Positions 53,558-62,246 of a stretch of 64,000 bases of DNA are shown in pieces; the stretch's first letter is position 1; each line of letters opens with the position of its first letter. The notes beneath the pieces were generated by a model. The model made no database searches. It saw only the letters and a list, made by a program, of their open reading frames with translations, and was not told the DNA's origin. A program made the position numbers and the translations under genes. Source of the stretch: Geminicoccus sp035556675 (lineage in GTDB: Bacteria > Pseudomonadota > Alphaproteobacteria > Geminicoccales > Geminicoccaceae); contig NZ_DATMFZ010000166.1 in the NCBI RefSeq assembly GCF_035556675.1, positions 21,449 through 85,448 of the forward strand, in the 5' to 3' direction.

Positions 53558-53752
53558 TGCTTTAAAACGCCGATCTCATCTTATGCAGCAAAAGCGATCG
53601 CAGATCTGCCTGCAAATGGCGAGCCAATTGCGCACAACCGCCCGTCTTTTCCGCTCGCATTCCTCGCGATAACGAGTCAGAACTAACGCAATGGTTGAGT
53701 AACGCGCTGCCGGCTCAGCCACGCCGCGCCCTCCCGTGCCGGAGAGATATAG

Positions 53753-54892
53753 ATGGGGATCGATCAGCGTTTCTGGATAGGTCGCCGGGTCCTGGTCACC
53801 GGTCATACCGGCTTCAAGGGTACCTGGCTCGCCGCCTGGCTCCAGCAGATGGGTGCGGTGGTGACCGGCTTCGGCAAGGCCTCGCCGACCGATCCGTCGC
53901 TGTTCGCCGCCTCGGGCCTGGCCCTGCGCATCGAGCATTTGGAGGGTGACGTCGCCGACGTCGCGGCACTGTGCGAGGTGGTGGCGCGGGTCCGCCCGGA
54001 GATCGTGTTCCACCTGGCCGGCCAGGCCATCCTGCGGCAGGGCTTCGACGATCCGGTCGGCACGTTCCGCACCAACGTGATGGGCACGGTCGCGATGCTC
54101 GACGCGATCCGCCGGGTAAGCAGCGTGCGCGCCGCGGTCCTGGTCACCTCGGACAAATGCTATCTCGACCAGCGTCGGATCTGCGCCGAGGACGACCCCT
54201 TGGGCGGCCACGAGGCCTATGGCGCGTCCAAGGCCTGCGCCGAGATCGCGATCCAGTGCTTTCGCGCCGCCTACTTCCCGGGCAGCTTCACCTGCGGAAT
54301 CGCCTCGGCCCGCGCCGGCAACGTGTTCGGCGCCGGTGACTTCGCGCCGAGCCGCCTGGTGCCCGACCTAGCCCGCGCCTTCCTGAGGGGCGAACTGCCC
54401 AGGCTGCGCAGCCCGGAGGCGGTTAGGCCCTGGCAGCACGTGCTGGACGCGGTGGCGGGCTATCTGCGCCTGGCCGAGCTGCTGCACCAGCGGCCGGAGA
54501 TGTACAGCACGTCGTGGAACTTCGGGCCAGAGGCCGGGAGCGAGTGGACGGTGGGCGCCATCGCCGATGCGCTGGCCAGCGCCTTCGGCATCCAGGGCTG
54601 GGAGAACGCGCCGCCGTTGCCGGTCCAGGAGGAGGCGCTCCTGCGCCTGCAGACCAGCCGTGCCCGCCGTCGCCTCGGCTGGCAGCCGCAGCTCGGCATG
54701 GCCGAGGCGCTGCGCTGGACGGCTCAGGGCTACAAGCGGCTGCACGGCGCCGGCGACACGAGCTGGCTCGCCGACCAGATCGCCCGCTACCACGCGCGGC
54801 TGCAGGACCACGATGCTCGGCCCGCCGAAGGCGAACTCGTCGACCTCATGACCCATGCCGTTGCCAGGACCAGCCAGCATGAAGCGGCCTGA
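53753..54892 (+). CDS. rfbG: CDP-glucose 4,6-dehydratase
   Basis: SDR enzyme making CDP-4-keto-6-deoxyglucose from CDP-glucose. The 379-residue protein opens WIGRRVLVTGHTGFKGTWL (NAD loop), has LAGQAILRQGFDDP, the active-site TSDKCY and YGASKACAE (YxxxK), and SARAGNVFGAGDF, all typical of RfbG rather than dTDP-glucose dehydratases. It leads a nine-gene overlapping operon and is followed, with 14-nt overlap, by the matching cytidylyltransferase. The upstream 195 nt are AT-rich for this genome and probably hold the promoter. Confidence 0.93.
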   Translation: MGIDQRFWIGRRVLVTGHTGFKGTWLAAWLQQMGAVVTGFGKASPTDPSLFAASGLALRIEHLEGDVADVAALCEVVARVRPEIVFHLAGQAILRQGFDDPVGTFRTNVMGTVAMLDAIRRVSSVRAAVLVTSDKCYLDQRRICAEDDPLGGHEAYGASKACAEIAIQCFRAAYFPGSFTCGIASARAGNVFGAGDFAPSRLVPDLARAFLRGELPRLRSPEAVRPWQHVLDAVAGYLRLAELLHQRPEMYSTSWNFGPEAGSEWTVGAIADALASAFGIQGWENAPPLPVQEEALLRLQTSRARRRLGWQPQLGMAEALRWTAQGYKRLHGAGDTSWLADQIARYHARLQDHDARPAEGELVDLMTHAVARTSQHEAA

Positions 54893-55718
54893 CCCCTTCC
54901 ATCCCGTCCCTGCCGACGTTCCCGTCTTCATCCTGTGCGGCGGTCTCGGCACGCGCCTGGGCCATCTGGCGGCCGACCGGCCCAAGCCCATGGTGGAGAT
55001 CGGTGACCGGCCGATGCTCCAGCACATCATGGAGGTCTATGGCCGACATGGCTTTCGCCGCTTCGTGCTCTGCACGGGCTGGCGCTCCGACGTGATCGGC
55101 GAGTTCTTCGGGCTGTGGCACTACTGGAACGCCGACTTCACCGTGAATCTGCGCGACCGCTCGGTGTCCTGGCATCAGACCAGGGCCTGGCCGGACTGGG
55201 ACGTCACCGTGGCGCAGACCGGGCCCGGCACCATGACGGGGGCCAGGATTGCCCGGGCTGCAGCGCGCTATCTGGGCGATGCCCCGCATTTCGCGGTGAC
55301 CTATGGCGACGGGCTGACCGATGCCGACCTGACGGCCGAGTTCGCGTTCCACCTGGCCCATGACCGCCTGGCCACCATGCTGGGCGTGCAGCCGCCCTCC
55401 CAGTTCGGGCGGCTCGACCTGTCCGCCGACGGGCCGGCGCGCTTCGTCGAGAAGCCGGAGCGGACCGACCAGTGGATCAATGGCGGCTACTTCTTCTTCC
55501 GCCGCGCCATGCTCGACTACCTGTCCGAGCGCGCCGACTGCGTGCTGGAAGGCGAGCCGCTCCAGCGGCTGTCCGCGGATGGCCAGCTCGAGGTGCACAA
55601 GCATGGCGGCTTCTGGTCCTGCATGGACACCAGCCGCGACAAGGAAAGGATCGAGGCGCTCTGGGAAACCGGCGCCGCACCCTGGGCCGGCCAGCTCGGA
55701 GGGCTGATCGATGCGTGA
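54879..55718 (+). CDS. rfbF: Glucose-1-phosphate cytidylyltransferase
   Basis: Makes CDP-glucose from glucose 1-phosphate and CTP. The 279-residue protein has VFILCGGLGTRLG (nucleotide loop), RPKPMVEIGDRPML, VTYGDGLTDADL (metal Asp) and INGGYFFFRR. ATG 54879 overlaps the dehydratase stop; an ATG at 54855 would add eight residues. The end overlaps the epimerase gene by 8 nt. With rfbG it defines a CDP-6-deoxyhexose branch. Confidence 0.94.
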   Translation: MKRPDPFHPVPADVPVFILCGGLGTRLGHLAADRPKPMVEIGDRPMLQHIMEVYGRHGFRRFVLCTGWRSDVIGEFFGLWHYWNADFTVNLRDRSVSWHQTRAWPDWDVTVAQTGPGTMTGARIARAAARYLGDAPHFAVTYGDGLTDADLTAEFAFHLAHDRLATMLGVQPPSQFGRLDLSADGPARFVEKPERTDQWINGGYFFFRRAMLDYLSERADCVLEGEPLQRLSADGQLEVHKHGGFWSCMDTSRDKERIEALWETGAAPWAGQLGGLIDA

Positions 55719-56259
55719 GATCGACCGGCCGCTGCCCGGCATGCGGGTCTTCGACCTGGAGCCGCGCCAGGACGAGCGTGGCTCGTTCACCCGGCTGTTC
55801 TGCAGAGCTACTCTGGCCGAGCTCGGCTTCGAGGGCGGCGCCGCGCAGTCCAACCTGTCCCGCTCGGTCCGAGCCGGCACTCTGCGCGGCCTGCACTACC
55901 AGCTGGGCGATGCCGCGGAGACCAAGCTCGTCACGGTGACGGCAGGTGCTGTCTGCGACGTGGTCCTGGACCTGCGTCCCTACAGCCCGAGCTTCGGCCG
56001 GCACGTCGTCCTGCACCTGGACGCAGCACTGCCCCAGGCCGTGCTGATCCCGGCCGGCTGCGCCCATGGCTTCCTGACCACCAAGGACGCCACCACGCTG
56101 CTCTACTTCACTTCGCATCCCCATGCGCCGGTGCTGGAGCGGGGCGTGCGCTGGGACGATCCGGCCTTCGGGATCGCCTGGCCGGAGGATCCCTTGGTCC
56201 TTTCCCACAAGGACCGGGCGCTGCCCGATTTCGACCCGCGTTGGCATCTGGCGGCCTGA
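55711..56259 (+). CDS. rfbC: RmlC-like sugar 3,5-epimerase
   Basis: Cupin epimerase of 182 residues, usually acting on dTDP-4-keto-6-deoxyglucose. Seen are DERGSFTRLFC, QSNLSRS, the catalytic His in LRGLHYQ and the Tyr region GCAHGFLTT. In this operon the likely substrate is a CDP-linked 4-keto-6-deoxy sugar, since no dTDP pathway genes are present; that is inference. It is followed 10 nt later by an SDR gene with GAGGAGGA as ribosome site. Confidence 0.9.
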   Translation: MREIDRPLPGMRVFDLEPRQDERGSFTRLFCRATLAELGFEGGAAQSNLSRSVRAGTLRGLHYQLGDAAETKLVTVTAGAVCDVVLDLRPYSPSFGRHVVLHLDAALPQAVLIPAGCAHGFLTTKDATTLLYFTSHPHAPVLERGVRWDDPAFGIAWPEDPLVLSHKDRALPDFDPRWHLAA

Positions 56260-56269
56260 GGAGGATCCG

Positions 56270-57274
56270 ATGCGCGTGCTGATGACCGGTGTGAGCTCAT
56301 TCACCGGCAGCTGGATGGCGAGGCGCCTGGCCGAGGCCGGCGCGGTAGTGACCGCCCCGCGTCGTGGCTGCCGGGCCGAGGACGGGCCCAAGATCCGCGA
56401 GCGCGGCGCCATGCTGGCCAAGCGGGTCCGCCAGGTCGACGAGGCGCCGTTCGGCTCCGACCGGTTCCTCGATCTACTGGCCAACGAGGGACCGTTCGAC
56501 CTGCTCTGTCTGCACGGCGCCACGGTCGGCGACCACCGCGCCGAGGATTTCGACGCGATCCACGCCCTGCGCCAGGACACCCACCGGATCAGCCAGGTGA
56601 TGGAGCGCTTCGCGGCCCGCGGCGGCCGGGCGGTGATCTTCACCGGCACGGTGTTCGAGGCCGACGAGGGCCGGGGCGAGCCCCCGCATGCCGCGATCGG
56701 CGGCTACGGCCTGGCCAAGACCCTCACCTGGCAGGTGGTGCGCCACGCGGTGGAGCGGCGCGGTCTGCGCCTGGGCAAGTTCGTGATCCCGCACCCGTTC
56801 GGGCCGATGGAGAAGCCCGGGCTGACCAGCTTGCTGGCCGAGGCCTGGCTGGCCGGCCAGGTGCCGACGGTGGCTACGCCGTCGCTGGTGCGCGACCATA
56901 TCCATGTCGACCTGCTGGCTCTGGCCTATGCCCGCTTCGCGCGCGAGGTCCATGGCTGGAACGGCCGCGCCATCGTCCACCATGCCGGCCCGTCCGGCCA
57001 TGTCGAGACGGTGGGTAGCTTCGTCGCCCGCTTCGCCAGGGCACTCGGGCCCTTGCTGGGCGTGCCGACCCGCTGGACCTCGGCCAGCGTTGCCATGAGC
57101 GGCCAGCAGCCGCGCATCCGCTGCAACGCCGAGCCCACGCTGACGCTGCATCCGGAGTTCGATCCGAACCGGGCGTTCGAGGAACTGGCGGTCTGGTACC
57201 TGCAGCGCTTTGGCGGCAGCGGACACGGACGGCGGGCACTGCGTATCGCCGAGCGCAGCCTCGAGACGGTCTGA
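56270..57274 (+). CDS. NAD(P)-dependent epimerase/dehydratase (SDR)
   Basis: Extended SDR of 334 residues, probably the 4-keto reductase that completes the CDP-6-deoxy sugar. The N-terminal loop is VLMTGVSSFTGSWM (a Ser where Gly is common), and the active-site pair is YGLAKT (YxxxK). Later segments, such as HPFGPMEKPG and RDHIHVDLLALA, are of the UDP-galactose-epimerase/RfbE style. The exact sugar cannot be read from sequence. ATG 56270 has a strong ribosome site; the upstream frame overlaps the epimerase gene and is not coding-like. Confidence 0.83.
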   Translation: MRVLMTGVSSFTGSWMARRLAEAGAVVTAPRRGCRAEDGPKIRERGAMLAKRVRQVDEAPFGSDRFLDLLANEGPFDLLCLHGATVGDHRAEDFDAIHALRQDTHRISQVMERFAARGGRAVIFTGTVFEADEGRGEPPHAAIGGYGLAKTLTWQVVRHAVERRGLRLGKFVIPHPFGPMEKPGLTSLLAEAWLAGQVPTVATPSLVRDHIHVDLLALAYARFAREVHGWNGRAIVHHAGPSGHVETVGSFVARFARALGPLLGVPTRWTSASVAMSGQQPRIRCNAEPTLTLHPEFDPNRAFEELAVWYLQRFGGSGHGRRALRIAERSLETV

Positions 57275-57278
57275 TCCA

Positions 57279-58238
57279 ATGACGCCGGACCGGTTCGGCG
57301 CGGCTGCCAGCCTCGAGGTCGGGGTGGTCATGATCACCCATCGCAGCCGCGCCCATCTCGACCATAGCCTGCCGCTCCTCCTGGCTTCGCCGCTGCGGCC
57401 ACGGGTCCTGGTAGTGAACTCCAGCTCCGGTGACGACACGGTGGAGCACGCCCGGGCACTCGGCGCCGAGACCTGGGTGGTGCCGCGCCGCTCGTTCAAC
57501 CATGGCGCCACGCGCGAGGCGGCACGGCACCGGCTGGGCACGGCGGTCGTGGTGATGATCACGCCCGATGCCTATCCGGCCAGCCCCGACGAGCTCGGCC
57601 GGCTGGTGCATCCGGTACTGACCGGGCAGGCCGCCTGCGCCTATGGCCGCCAGCTCCCGCACCGCGGTGCCGACCCGGTCGAGGCGTTTGGCCGGGCCTT
57701 CAGCTACCCGGACCGGAGCGACCTGCGCTCGGCCACCGACCGCGCTCGGCTAGGCAGCGGCGTCCATTTTTGTTCCAACGCCTGGGCCGCCTGGTCCAAT
57801 GCCGCGCTCGACCGGATCGGGGGCTTTCCGCCTACCCTGGTGAGCGAGGAGACCATCGCGGTCGCCCGGCTCCTGCAGGAGGGCGAGCGGATCGCCTATG
57901 TCGCCGACGCCGTGGTCCGCCATTCGCACCGCTACACGCCCTTCCAGGAATTCACCCGCCACTTCGACATCGGCTGGACCCGTGCGGCCCATGCCGAGCT
58001 GCTGCTTGCCCAGGGCGGCGAGGACGCACGCGGCCGCCGCTTCGCGGCGGAGCTGCTCCTGAGCCTCTTGGTGCGGGCACCGTGGCAGGTTCCAGCCACG
58101 CTGGTGGCGCTCTTCGCCAAATGGTCGGGCTATCGGGTGGGATTGCTGGGCAGGCATCTGCCACCAGGCGTCGCTGCCGCCCTGAGCGGCCAGGACTTCT
58201 TCTGGCGGAGCGACTTCGCGCCGAAAGGACGCCCATGA
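57279..58238 (+). CDS. Glycosyltransferase family 2
   Basis: Inverting GT-A glycosyltransferase of 319 residues. It shows VGVVMITHRSRAHLDHSL, VVNSSSGDDTVE (DD of the nucleotide-sugar site), RSFNHGATREAAR and MITPDAYP, a set close to rhamnosyltransferases (FNHG motif). No membrane anchor is seen. It starts 4 nt after the SDR gene and overlaps the next glycosyltransferase by 4 nt. Likely adds one sugar, perhaps the 6-deoxyhexose made by the upstream genes; that link is inference. Confidence 0.88.
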   Translation: MTPDRFGAAASLEVGVVMITHRSRAHLDHSLPLLLASPLRPRVLVVNSSSGDDTVEHARALGAETWVVPRRSFNHGATREAARHRLGTAVVVMITPDAYPASPDELGRLVHPVLTGQAACAYGRQLPHRGADPVEAFGRAFSYPDRSDLRSATDRARLGSGVHFCSNAWAAWSNAALDRIGGFPPTLVSEETIAVARLLQEGERIAYVADAVVRHSHRYTPFQEFTRHFDIGWTRAAHAELLLAQGGEDARGRRFAAELLLSLLVRAPWQVPATLVALFAKWSGYRVGLLGRHLPPGVAAALSGQDFFWRSDFAPKGRP

Positions 58239-59356
58239 GGGTCGCGATCGTCACCAACAACGTGCTGCCGCCGCGTGAAGGCATCGGCCGCCATGTGCTG
58301 GAGACCGCACGCCGCCTGATCGCGCGGGGGCATGACGTGCAGGTTCTGGCCAAGGGCGAGGCGTTCGGCGAGGTGCGCTCCCAACTGATCGAGCAGGTGC
58401 CGGTCCATCACTGGCCGCATCGCCCGCTGCGGCCCTTCCACCACCAGGCGACCCGCCCGCTCCTGCAGGACCTGCTGGACCGGCTGGGGCCGTTCGACGT
58501 CCTGCATGCCCACCTGCCGCTCCTCCCGCTCCTGCACACCGAAGCGAGGGTAATCGTCACCTGCCACGGCACGCTCGGCGCCGATACCGAGGCGTTCACC
58601 GAGCGCTCCTGGCAGGCATGGGCGATCCGCGCCCAGGCCAGGCTGGTGGCCCGGCCGATGGAGCAGGCCTGGTTCGACCGGGCCGAGCGGATCGTCGCGG
58701 TCGCGGGCTGTGTCCAGGACGAGATCGTGCAGCGTTACCGCATAGCATCCGGCAAGGTGACGGTGCTGCGCAACGGGGTCGACCTGTCGCGCTTCCCGTT
58801 CGAGCATCGCGTGCGAGGTGGCCAGCGGCTGCTGTTCGTCGGCAGGCTCGGCTGGCGCAAGGGGCTGTTCCGGCTGCTCGACGCGCTGGCCCGCCTGCCG
58901 GGCGACGTCACGCTGGACCTGGTGGGCGAGGGGCCGCTGGAGGCCGACCTGCGCGCTCATGCCGAACGGCTGAGTCTGGGCAGCCGGGTGCACTTCCATG
59001 GCTTCCTGCCGCACCCGGACGTGATCCTGGCGCACCGGGCAGCCGACCTGTTCGTCAACCCCGCCGATTACGAGACGGGCCCGCTGACCCTGCTGGAGGC
59101 GATGGCGCTGGGTACCCCACTGGTCACCACCGCCACCGGCCTCGCCCGTGAGTTGGGTGAGGAGGCCCGACTCGTGCTGGCCGAGCGCACGCCCGAGGCC
59201 CTGGCCCATGTGATCGCCACCTGCCTCGCGACGCCGGACCAGGCCGCGGCAAGGGCCAGGCTCGCCCGCCGCACGGTCGAGCGCCAACTGGGCTGGGACC
59301 GCATGGTCGATCAGCTCGCCGACATGATCGCGCAGCCGCTGCGCCAGGCCGCCTGA
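58235..59356 (+). CDS. Glycosyltransferase family 4
   Basis: Retaining GT-B glycosyltransferase of 373 residues. The N-terminal domain opens VAIVTNNVLPPREGIGRHVL and has CHGTLGADTE; the C-terminal domain shows LLFVGRLGWRKG, GEGPLEADL and the nucleotide-binding E-x7-E in YETGPLTLLEAM. ATG 58235 overlaps the GT2 stop (ATGA). Donor and acceptor are unknown. Confidence 0.9.
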   Translation: MRVAIVTNNVLPPREGIGRHVLETARRLIARGHDVQVLAKGEAFGEVRSQLIEQVPVHHWPHRPLRPFHHQATRPLLQDLLDRLGPFDVLHAHLPLLPLLHTEARVIVTCHGTLGADTEAFTERSWQAWAIRAQARLVARPMEQAWFDRAERIVAVAGCVQDEIVQRYRIASGKVTVLRNGVDLSRFPFEHRVRGGQRLLFVGRLGWRKGLFRLLDALARLPGDVTLDLVGEGPLEADLRAHAERLSLGSRVHFHGFLPHPDVILAHRAADLFVNPADYETGPLTLLEAMALGTPLVTTATGLARELGEEARLVLAERTPEALAHVIATCLATPDQAAARARLARRTVERQLGWDRMVDQLADMIAQPLRQAA

Positions 59357-59358
59357 GC

Positions 59359-61143
59359 ATGAGCGGTCACGACGTCGTCGTCTGCTTCGGCTTCGAGGCC
59401 GACCGGGTCCGCCGCCAGCCCTGGCACGTGGCACGCGGCATCGCCCTGGGCCTGCTGGCGCATGGCCGGCGCGTCACCATCGTGACCGATGCCCGCTCGC
59501 CGCCAGGAGGCGAGCCATTCAGGATCGTGGCGCTGCCCCGCCTGTTCTCCGGCAATGCGCCCGATTCGGCGCTGCGGGACGCCCTGGTGATGCTGGCGCC
59601 TGACCGGATCTTCGTGATGATCGGCATTCACGAACTGCTCCGCCCCGGGCGCCTGCGCCTGGGAGCGCGGGTCTTCCCGATCGTGGCGGCTCAGCCCTTC
59701 CGGCCGCGCGACGTCCTCCGCCTGTCCGCAGCCGATCTGTGGCGCGAGCGGCACCTGCTGCGGCTGACGCTGCTCGCAGCATTCCTGCCGGACTGCCTCA
59801 TCCGCCAGGGCTTCCGGCAAAGCGGGGCAACTGGCCTGGTGTTCGTTTCGGCGGCGGCGCGCGCCCGCTTTGCCGAAATGGGCATCGGCGTCTCGCTGGT
59901 ACTCCGCCCGCAGGTCGAGCCCCCGCCGTCAGTACCGACGCAGGTCCGGTCGCCGGTTCCGACCATTCTGTATTGCGGCCCGCCGCTGGCGCTGCGCGGC
60001 GCCGATCTGGCGCTGGACGCGTTCGAGCGGGCAAGCGCGGCAGGGCTGGAGGCCAGGCTGCAGCTGCTCCTGCGCCCAGACGACCGGCCAAGCCTGATGC
60101 GCCGCTTCCTCGCCCGGGTCGAGCGCTCGCCAGTTCGCACCTCCATTGAGGTGGTGACCGAGATGCTGCCGGCGGAAGCAATGCGCCGGCACTTGGCTGC
60201 GGCCGACGTCCATCTCCTGCCGTTTCGGGTGACGGTGTCCGATGCACCCCTGGTGGTGATCGAGGCCGGGCTCACCGGGCGGCCGATGGTCGTGCTCGAT
60301 ACGCCGGGTGTGGCCGAATATGCGCGGGCCTTCGGCGGCATCGTGGTGGATCGGCCGGCCCGGCTCGTGGCTGCGCTGCGTGACGCCTGCGGCCGCGCCG
60401 TCCAGCCGATCGCCGTGCAGGAATGGACGAGCTGGCCCCAGGCGGTGGCGCCGCTGGATCGCTGGGCCGGGCAGACCCCGCCTCGGCTCGCTACCATCGC
60501 GCTGATCGGCATCGACGGTGCGGGCAAGACCACGCTGCTCCGGCGGTTGCAGGGCCGCCTCGCCGCGGCGGGCCAGGGCAGCACGCATGTCTGGAGCCGG
60601 TTCCGCAATTATACCAGCAAGCCGCTCCTGGTGCTCGCCCGCCTGACCGGCCACAATCGCAAGCTGGTGCTGGGCGGCGTGCGGATCGGTGTCCACGAGT
60701 TCGCCAATGGCTTGGCCGGGCCGTTTCTCTGGCTGCAGCGCCTTGACCTGTGGCTGGACCGGCAGCTGCGGATCCGCCCCGCCGCCAAGAGGGGCCTGGT
60801 CGTCATGGACCGCTGCGCGCTCGACCAGCTGGTCGACATGGCGGTCGCCACTGGCCGCGAGGCGGAGCTGGTCGAGCGGCTGGCACCCAATCTCCTCGAG
60901 GGACTGCCGCAGCCGGCCCTCGTGGTGCTGGTCGATCGCGAGCCGCTCCTGATCGGGACCAGCCGGCCGGATGCGCTGATGGATCCGAAACTCCTGCGCC
61001 GCCGCGCCTGCTACCGGCTGCTGGCCGCCCGGCTGCACCTCCCGGTCCTGCAGAACGACGCGAGCCTGGAAGCCGCCGACCGCTTCCTGGACCGCCTGGT
61101 CGGTTTGGCACCGGAGCCGGGCGGCCGGAGGGCACGCGGGTGA
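59359..61143 (+). CDS. Glycosyltransferase fused to thymidylate-kinase-like domain
   Basis: A 594-residue fusion. Residues about 1-360 form a GT-B (GT4-like) glycosyltransferase with YCGPPLALRGADLALDAF and SDAPLVVIEAGLTGRPMVVLD. Residues about 378-590 are a P-loop kinase resembling thymidylate kinase: IGIDGAGKTTLLRRLQ (P-loop 384-391), a basic mid-region, and VVMDRCALDQLVDM, where the TMK DRY/F motif reads DRC (Asp484-Arg485). The changed motif suggests a substrate other than TMP, perhaps a sugar or lipid-linked intermediate. It sits mid-operon, 2 nt after one GT4 gene and overlapping the next by 4 nt, so its role is in polysaccharide synthesis. Confidence 0.85.
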   Translation: MSGHDVVVCFGFEADRVRRQPWHVARGIALGLLAHGRRVTIVTDARSPPGGEPFRIVALPRLFSGNAPDSALRDALVMLAPDRIFVMIGIHELLRPGRLRLGARVFPIVAAQPFRPRDVLRLSAADLWRERHLLRLTLLAAFLPDCLIRQGFRQSGATGLVFVSAAARARFAEMGIGVSLVLRPQVEPPPSVPTQVRSPVPTILYCGPPLALRGADLALDAFERASAAGLEARLQLLLRPDDRPSLMRRFLARVERSPVRTSIEVVTEMLPAEAMRRHLAAADVHLLPFRVTVSDAPLVVIEAGLTGRPMVVLDTPGVAEYARAFGGIVVDRPARLVAALRDACGRAVQPIAVQEWTSWPQAVAPLDRWAGQTPPRLATIALIGIDGAGKTTLLRRLQGRLAAAGQGSTHVWSRFRNYTSKPLLVLARLTGHNRKLVLGGVRIGVHEFANGLAGPFLWLQRLDLWLDRQLRIRPAAKRGLVVMDRCALDQLVDMAVATGREAELVERLAPNLLEGLPQPALVVLVDREPLLIGTSRPDALMDPKLLRRRACYRLLAARLHLPVLQNDASLEAADRFLDRLVGLAPEPGGRRARG

Positions 61144-62246
61144 TCCGGGTCTTCTACGCCAACGACCCGCTGGCGGTCGACCAGGGTGGTGGTGCGGAGC
61201 ATTTTCGCGGCATCTTCCGTGCGCTTTCGGGCTCCGACCTGGACTGGCAGCTGGTAGCGGCCCGGCTGCAGGATCGCTCGCACCCACAGGTCGACTACAT
61301 CTCGTGCACCTCCCATTTCGGGCGCTGGTACTTGGCGCTGTGGGGCTGGTTCTGGCGCAACCGGCACGCGATCGGCCGGGACGACGTCCTCCATTTCCAC
61401 CGCAACTACGCGGCCTGGCCCAAATACCTGCTCTGCCCGCGCCGCGGCCGGGTAGTGATTACCTATCACAATGTCAGCGGCCGGGTGCTGGACGGGCTGT
61501 TCGGCCGTTCTGCGCGACCGTTGCGCTGGGCAATGCAGCTGCTGGAGCGTGCGGCGGTGCGTCGGGCCGACCGGCTGGTCTGCGTGAGCGATCGCGACCG
61601 CCTGGAACTGGCGCGGACCGTGGCCGGGCCGCCCTTTGCCGGGGCCCTGGTCATGGCGGCGGCCCTCGACCACGCCCGGCTGTCGGAAGTGCCGGCCGCA
61701 GCACCGAAGAGGTGCTCGCGCCTCCTGTTCCTGGGCCGCCTGGAGCATCAGAAGCAGCCCGAGCGGGCGGTCGAGGTGCTGGAGCGGCTCTGTGCTGCGG
61801 GCGGGGAAGGCTGGACACTCACGATCGCGGGCGAGGGCAGCCAGCGCGGCCGGCTGGAGCGGCGCGTCCAGGACAGCCCGGTCCGCGACCGGATCGTCAT
61901 GGCCGGGCTGGTCCCGCATGACCAGATCGCCCGGCTGATCGACGCCCATGACCTCCTGCTGGTGACCAGCCGCTACGAGGCCTCGCCTACCGTGGTGAAG
62001 GAGGCGCTGCTGCGCCACCGCCCGGTCGTGACCTGTGATGTCGGCGACGTGCGGCGCTGGATAGCGCCCGGCAGTGGCCTGATCTGCCGGGACGACCCGG
62101 ATGAACTGGCAGAAGCTGTGCAGGGGATAGCCCGCCTGATGGCCGAAGACGGCTATCGCCCCTCGGACCGGCTGGGCGGCGACCTGGAGCAGCGCCTGAT
62201 GGCACCCCTGCTGGACCTCTATCGCGCCGTCCAGGATGGAGCGTGA
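61140..62246 (+). CDS. Glycosyltransferase family 4
   Basis: Retaining GT-B glycosyltransferase of 368 residues. Seen are VVITYHNVSGRV, RADRLVCVSDRDR, RLLFLGRLEHQKQPERAV, IAGEGSQRGRLE and the E-x7-E in YEASPTVVKEAL. The start is GTG 61140, overlapping the fusion gene's stop (GTGA); the frame upstream is an out-of-phase extension. Overlaps the flippase gene by 4 nt. Donor unknown. Confidence 0.88.
   Translation: MIRVFYANDPLAVDQGGGAEHFRGIFRALSGSDLDWQLVAARLQDRSHPQVDYISCTSHFGRWYLALWGWFWRNRHAIGRDDVLHFHRNYAAWPKYLLCPRRGRVVITYHNVSGRVLDGLFGRSARPLRWAMQLLERAAVRRADRLVCVSDRDRLELARTVAGPPFAGALVMAAALDHARLSEVPAAAPKRCSRLLFLGRLEHQKQPERAVEVLERLCAAGGEGWTLTIAGEGSQRGRLERRVQDSPVRDRIVMAGLVPHDQIARLIDAHDLLLVTSRYEASPTVVKEALLRHRPVVTCDVGDVRRWIAPGSGLICRDDPDELAEAVQGIARLMAEDGYRPSDRLGGDLEQRLMAPLLDLYRAVQDGA

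Noticed and set aside
53558..53752. JUMPstart/ops element before the polysaccharide operon
   Set aside because: No GGCGGTAGCGTG-like sequence is present in the leader.
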